Assembly: GCA_025517485.1 (NCBI GenBank)
Contig: JAOPKB010000020.1
Span: 23,311 to 87,310, forward strand
DNA length: 64,000 bases
Direction: 5' to 3'
From: Natronoglomus mannanivorans
GTDB lineage: Archaea; Halobacteriota; Halobacteria; Halobacteriales; Natrialbaceae
In this document: positions 61,726 to 64,000 of the stretch, one piece after another
How the letters are laid out: every line of letters starts with the position of its first letter
Position numbering within the stretch: the stretch's first letter is position 1
Made by a program: the position numbers and the translations under genes
Notes under the pieces: model-generated
The model's database searches: none
What the model was told of the DNA's origin: nothing
The model's input: the letters and a program-made list of their open reading frames with translations, nothing else

Positions 61726-62039
61726 GTGTTGGGGTTGGTGTTGGTCTGGGCTACCGGGAGAGAAGCGGCTGTCACGAGATACTACAGGAAGGTATCGGCG
61801 GAGGGCATTTAACGGTTACTAACTGGACCGAAGACAGAGCTAACCGGCCGGGCGAACCTGACCGGGGGAGTCGTTCACACTGCAGGGTACCTCGCTCTGG
61901 CATATATCCCTTTTGGAGGGTGTCAAAAGAATATACTATCAGGGCAGAAGACGCACGAATCGTGGGGAGTTTCGCCCTACCACACGACGATCGATTGGAA
62001 AGCCTTAATACTCCGACCCGGATATGTTGAGATGCGAAG
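61726..62039. promoter_or_regulatory. Divergent promoter region of rpoH operon and tRNA-Asp
   Basis: About 314 nt. Minus-strand TATA candidates for rpoH: GTTAAATG near 61806-61814 (about 80 nt before the ATG) and GGATATATG at 61901-61909. The tRNA promoter lies at its right end. No gene is seen. Confidence 0.35.
62003..62011 (+). promoter_or_regulatory. Candidate TATA box of tRNA-Asp
   Basis: CCTTAATAC about 30-37 nt before the mature tRNA 5' end. Confidence 0.5.
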
Positions 62040-62112
62040 GCCCGGATGGTGTAGTGGCCCATCATACGACCCTGTCACGGTCGTGACGCGGGTTCAAATC
62101 CCGCTCCGGGCG
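62040..62112 (+). tRNA. tRNA-Asp (anticodon GTC)
   Basis: Full cloverleaf: acceptor GCCCGGA pairs with TCCGGGC, D-arm with GTAGTGG, anticodon stem ACGACC/GGTCGT around loop CTGTCAC (anticodon GTC), T-arm GCGGG-TTCAAAT-CCCGC, discriminator G. No CCA encoded and no intron. A T-run follows directly. Confidence 0.95.
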
Positions 62113-62240
62113 TTTTCTTCCGCGAACAATTCCGACGAGCACCGTGAAATCTGTGCTCGTTAGCCGTGAACGTAAAAGACACGAGAGGATTTGAATCAGG
62201 CTGTGCTTCTGTGAGTGAAGCGAGCAGGTTCTCAGACGTA

Positions 62241-62268
62241 GTTCAAACCCACACCGGACGTTTTCTTC
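62241..62268 (+). repeat. Degraded copy of the tRNA-Asp 3' end (att-like)
   Basis: Resembles the tRNA 3' end plus its flank (62092-62120): both contain GTTCAAA, CCGG and CGTTTTCTTC in the same order, with a few substitutions and one missing base. Lies 149 bp downstream in direct orientation, as left by integration into a tRNA gene followed by decay or deletion. Confidence 0.6.
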
Positions 62269-62366
62269 GACGATAACCTCGAGAAGCGGTGCACTGGAGT
62301 GAGTCCCGAGACATTCTGCCCGACGATTCAAGTACGAAAAGGGAACAAATTGCTCGAAGAGCACCC

Positions 62367-62777
62367 GTGAATACAAAACAGACAGGTGACGAGACGGAAG
62401 CGAAAATCATCGCCGCTCTGATCTCGAGGGGATACTCCGTCTCCATCCCGTTCGGTGACAACGACAGATACGATCTGATTCTCGAGACCGGAACCGAACT
62501 CCACCGCGTACAGTGCAAGACAGGATGGATTGAAGACGATGTCGTTCGATTCAAGACAGCCAGCAAGACCACGTCTGACGGACAGGTAGAGATGACGGAC
62601 TACGATGGTGAGATCGATGCGTTCGGAGTCAGATGTAAAGACAATGATGCACTCTACTGGGTCCCCCTCAAAGATGCGGGAAAGAAAAGTACGTATCTCC
62701 GACTCACGGAACCCAAGATCGACCACCCGAGCGTCAAGCTAGCGGAGCAGTATCGGTTCGACGTCAGTGTGCCGTAA
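62367..62777 (+). CDS. PD-(D/E)XK family endonuclease-like protein
   Basis: About 136 aa. From the GTG at 62367 it reads MNTKQTGDETEAKIIAALIS, then GYSVSIPFGDNDRYDLILET and LHRVQCKTGWI: the Glu, Asp and Q-x-K residues form the PD-(D/E)XK nuclease core found in group-I-intron-type and archaeal endonucleases. The GTG is preferred to an ATG 26 codons upstream because family members start at NTK-x-x-GD. GC is lower than its neighbours, and it lies just after the tRNA att-like scar, so it is probably cargo of a lost integrated element. Confidence 0.7.
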   Translation: MNTKQTGDETEAKIIAALISRGYSVSIPFGDNDRYDLILETGTELHRVQCKTGWIEDDVVRFKTASKTTSDGQVEMTDYDGEIDAFGVRCKDNDALYWVPLKDAGKKSTYLRLTEPKIDHPSVKLAEQYRFDVSVP

Positions 62778-62994
62778 CCGAGGTACAACGTAGTAGTGAA
62801 ACACGTCAGAGAGAGACAGCAAGGATATCCTGAGAAGGTCCGTCGTTCGATCACCCGAGCTAACACCTAATTCTTTAGTACCTCGGTCGCCCTGTTGCGG
62901 GTAGATAACCTGTCACTCAGGGAGAGTTCGAGGGAGACGTCGAAGTCGAAGGCGACCATCGCCCACAGCCACTCGAGGACCCGATCCAGAACCT

Positions 62995-63946
62995 ATGACA
63001 CCACCGATCACCACGCTCGTCGTCGACAACGATCCCGGGTTTGCCGACCTAGCCGCGTCGATGCTCGAGCGCGAGGACGACTTACTCCACGTCGAGACCG
63101 CGACGAGTGCCGACGAAGCGCTGGCGACGATCGAGGATCCGCAGACGAACGTCGACTGTATCGTCAGCGATTACGAGATGCCCGGGACGACCGGTCTCGA
63201 TCTGCTCGAGTCGGTCCGCGAGATGGAGCCGGATCTGCCGTTCATTCTCTTTACCGGGAAAGGGAGCGAGGAGATCGCGAGCGAAGCGATCGCGGCCGGT
63301 GTCACGCAGTATCTCCAGAAGAAACCGGGCCGGGACCGGTACACGCTGTTGGCCAATCAGATCACGAACGCGGTGTCACAGTATCGGACGGAGACGGAGC
63401 TTCGCGAGAGCGAGCGCCGGTACGAACGGACGCTGACGGTTCTTCACGATACGACGCGCGACCTCATGCGCGCGGGGACGAAAGAGGAGATCTATCAGGC
63501 GGCAGTCGACACGGCGGGTGACATTCTCGACATTCCGATCGTCGCCGCCTACGCCTTCGATCCGACCGCTGGAACGCTATCTCACGCCGCTTCGACGGCC
63601 GAATCGCGCGAACTCCTCGATGCGGAGGTGACTTTCGACCGCGGCGAGGGGCTCGTCTGGGACGTCTTTTCGGAAGGAGAGGGAGCCTACTACGAAGACA
63701 CCCGAAGCGAAGAGGACGTCTACAACCCGGAGACGCTGAGTCGAAGCGAGTTGATCGTCCCCCTCGGCACGCACGGGGTGTTCGTCGCCGGATCCGAAGA
63801 TGTCGATGGATTCGACGAAACGATGAGCGAGCTGATGTACATTCTCGCGGCGAACACCGAGGCGGCGCTCGATCGAGCCGAACGCGAGCAGCTACTTCGA
63901 GAGCACGATCGGACGCTCACCCAGCAAAACGAGGAGTTGACGCGGT
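62995..63946 (+). pseudogene. Response regulator with GAF domain, truncated by an insertion element
   Basis: Residues 1-120 are a REC domain: acidic pocket DND (11-13), phospho-acceptor Asp59 in CIVSDYEMPG, and Lys in QYLQKKPG (~109). After a helical linker (residues ~125-150) comes a GAF domain (TKEEIYQAAVDTAGDILDIP; ANTEAALDRAEREQLL). The natural frame is broken at 63947, where an IS-like end begins; the last residues (WLC) and stop are IS sequence. Related haloarchaeal proteins continue into an HTH-10 or histidine kinase domain, which would lie beyond the window. Confidence 0.75.
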
Positions 63947-64000
63947 GGCTCTGTTGAAACCCTCTTCTTTAGAGATGTATTCACGTGAATCTACTGCACA
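63947..64000. mobile_element. Left end of an IS6-like insertion sequence
   Basis: GGCTCTGTTGAAACC begins exactly where the regulator gene loses its reading sense. IS6-family ends start GGCACTGTTGCAAA or close variants, including haloarchaeal members, so this is likely the terminal inverted repeat. The body lies outside the window. Confidence 0.55.

Overview
The window is chromosomal DNA of a halophilic archaeon (class Halobacteria). Coding GC is high, the proteins are very acidic, secreted enzymes carry twin-arginine signals, TATA-like boxes lie about 25-30 nt upstream of start codons (leaderless style), and the RNA polymerase subunits are split in the archaeal way (H, B'', B', A', A''). I cannot fix the genus. 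The gene content (plant polysaccharide enzymes, HTH-10 regulators, IS1341- and IS607-type elements) would suit a Natrialbales-like organism, but that is a guess.

Layout. (1) 1-10.2 kb is a plant-polysaccharide island: a GH43 arabinanase-like enzyme with a ricin-type lectin domain, a secreted GH5 enzyme with a chitin-binding-type CBM, an RraA-family protein, D-mannonate dehydratase (uxuA), a GH2 beta-mannosidase, an IclR regulator and a Gfo/Idh/MocA oxidoreductase. With KDG kinase (kdgK, 22.2 kb) these could form an oxidative route: mannan to mannose to mannonate to KDG to KDPG. (2) 10.4-19.4 kb is the mismatch-repair region with mutS, mscS and mutL. The last ~560 nt of mutS differ in codon use from the rest. 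Directly behind them lie an integrase remnant, a tnpB-only IS, and then a second, orphan mutS C-terminal tail. This looks like an integration scar in mutS. (3) 19.5-35.5 kb is ordinary chromosome: MFS transporter, rtcA, kdgK, a flavin disulfide oxidoreductase, Hsp20, an HTH-10 regulator, GNAT, RNase R, an ABC transporter, a methyltransferase operon, an XRE/DUF2178 pair with a duplicated operator, a PUA protein, a DUF1028 protein and SepF. (4) 35.7-38.6 kb is a GH27 alpha-galactosidase gene split exactly by an IS607-type element and also gutted internally. (5) 38.7-45.5 kb holds a MATE exporter with TetR-like operators, an ABC exporter, a GH3 enzyme and a NUDIX hydrolase. (6) 45.8-61.7 kb is the information-processing block: rpoH-B''-B'-A'-A''-nusA-rps12-rps7 and EF-2, all leftward, with three unrelated genes between rps7 and EF-2. 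(7) 62.0-64 kb has tRNA-Asp with a degraded att-like repeat, a PD-(D/E)XK endonuclease, and a response-regulator gene cut by the end of an IS6-like element.

The strongest unexpected signals are the mutS 3'-end replacement scar, the exact IS607 insertion in GH27, the duplicated GTAAAG-N4-CTTTAC operators upstream of the DUF2178/XRE pair, and the possible oxidative mannan-to-KDG pathway. No CRISPR array or rRNA gene was seen.
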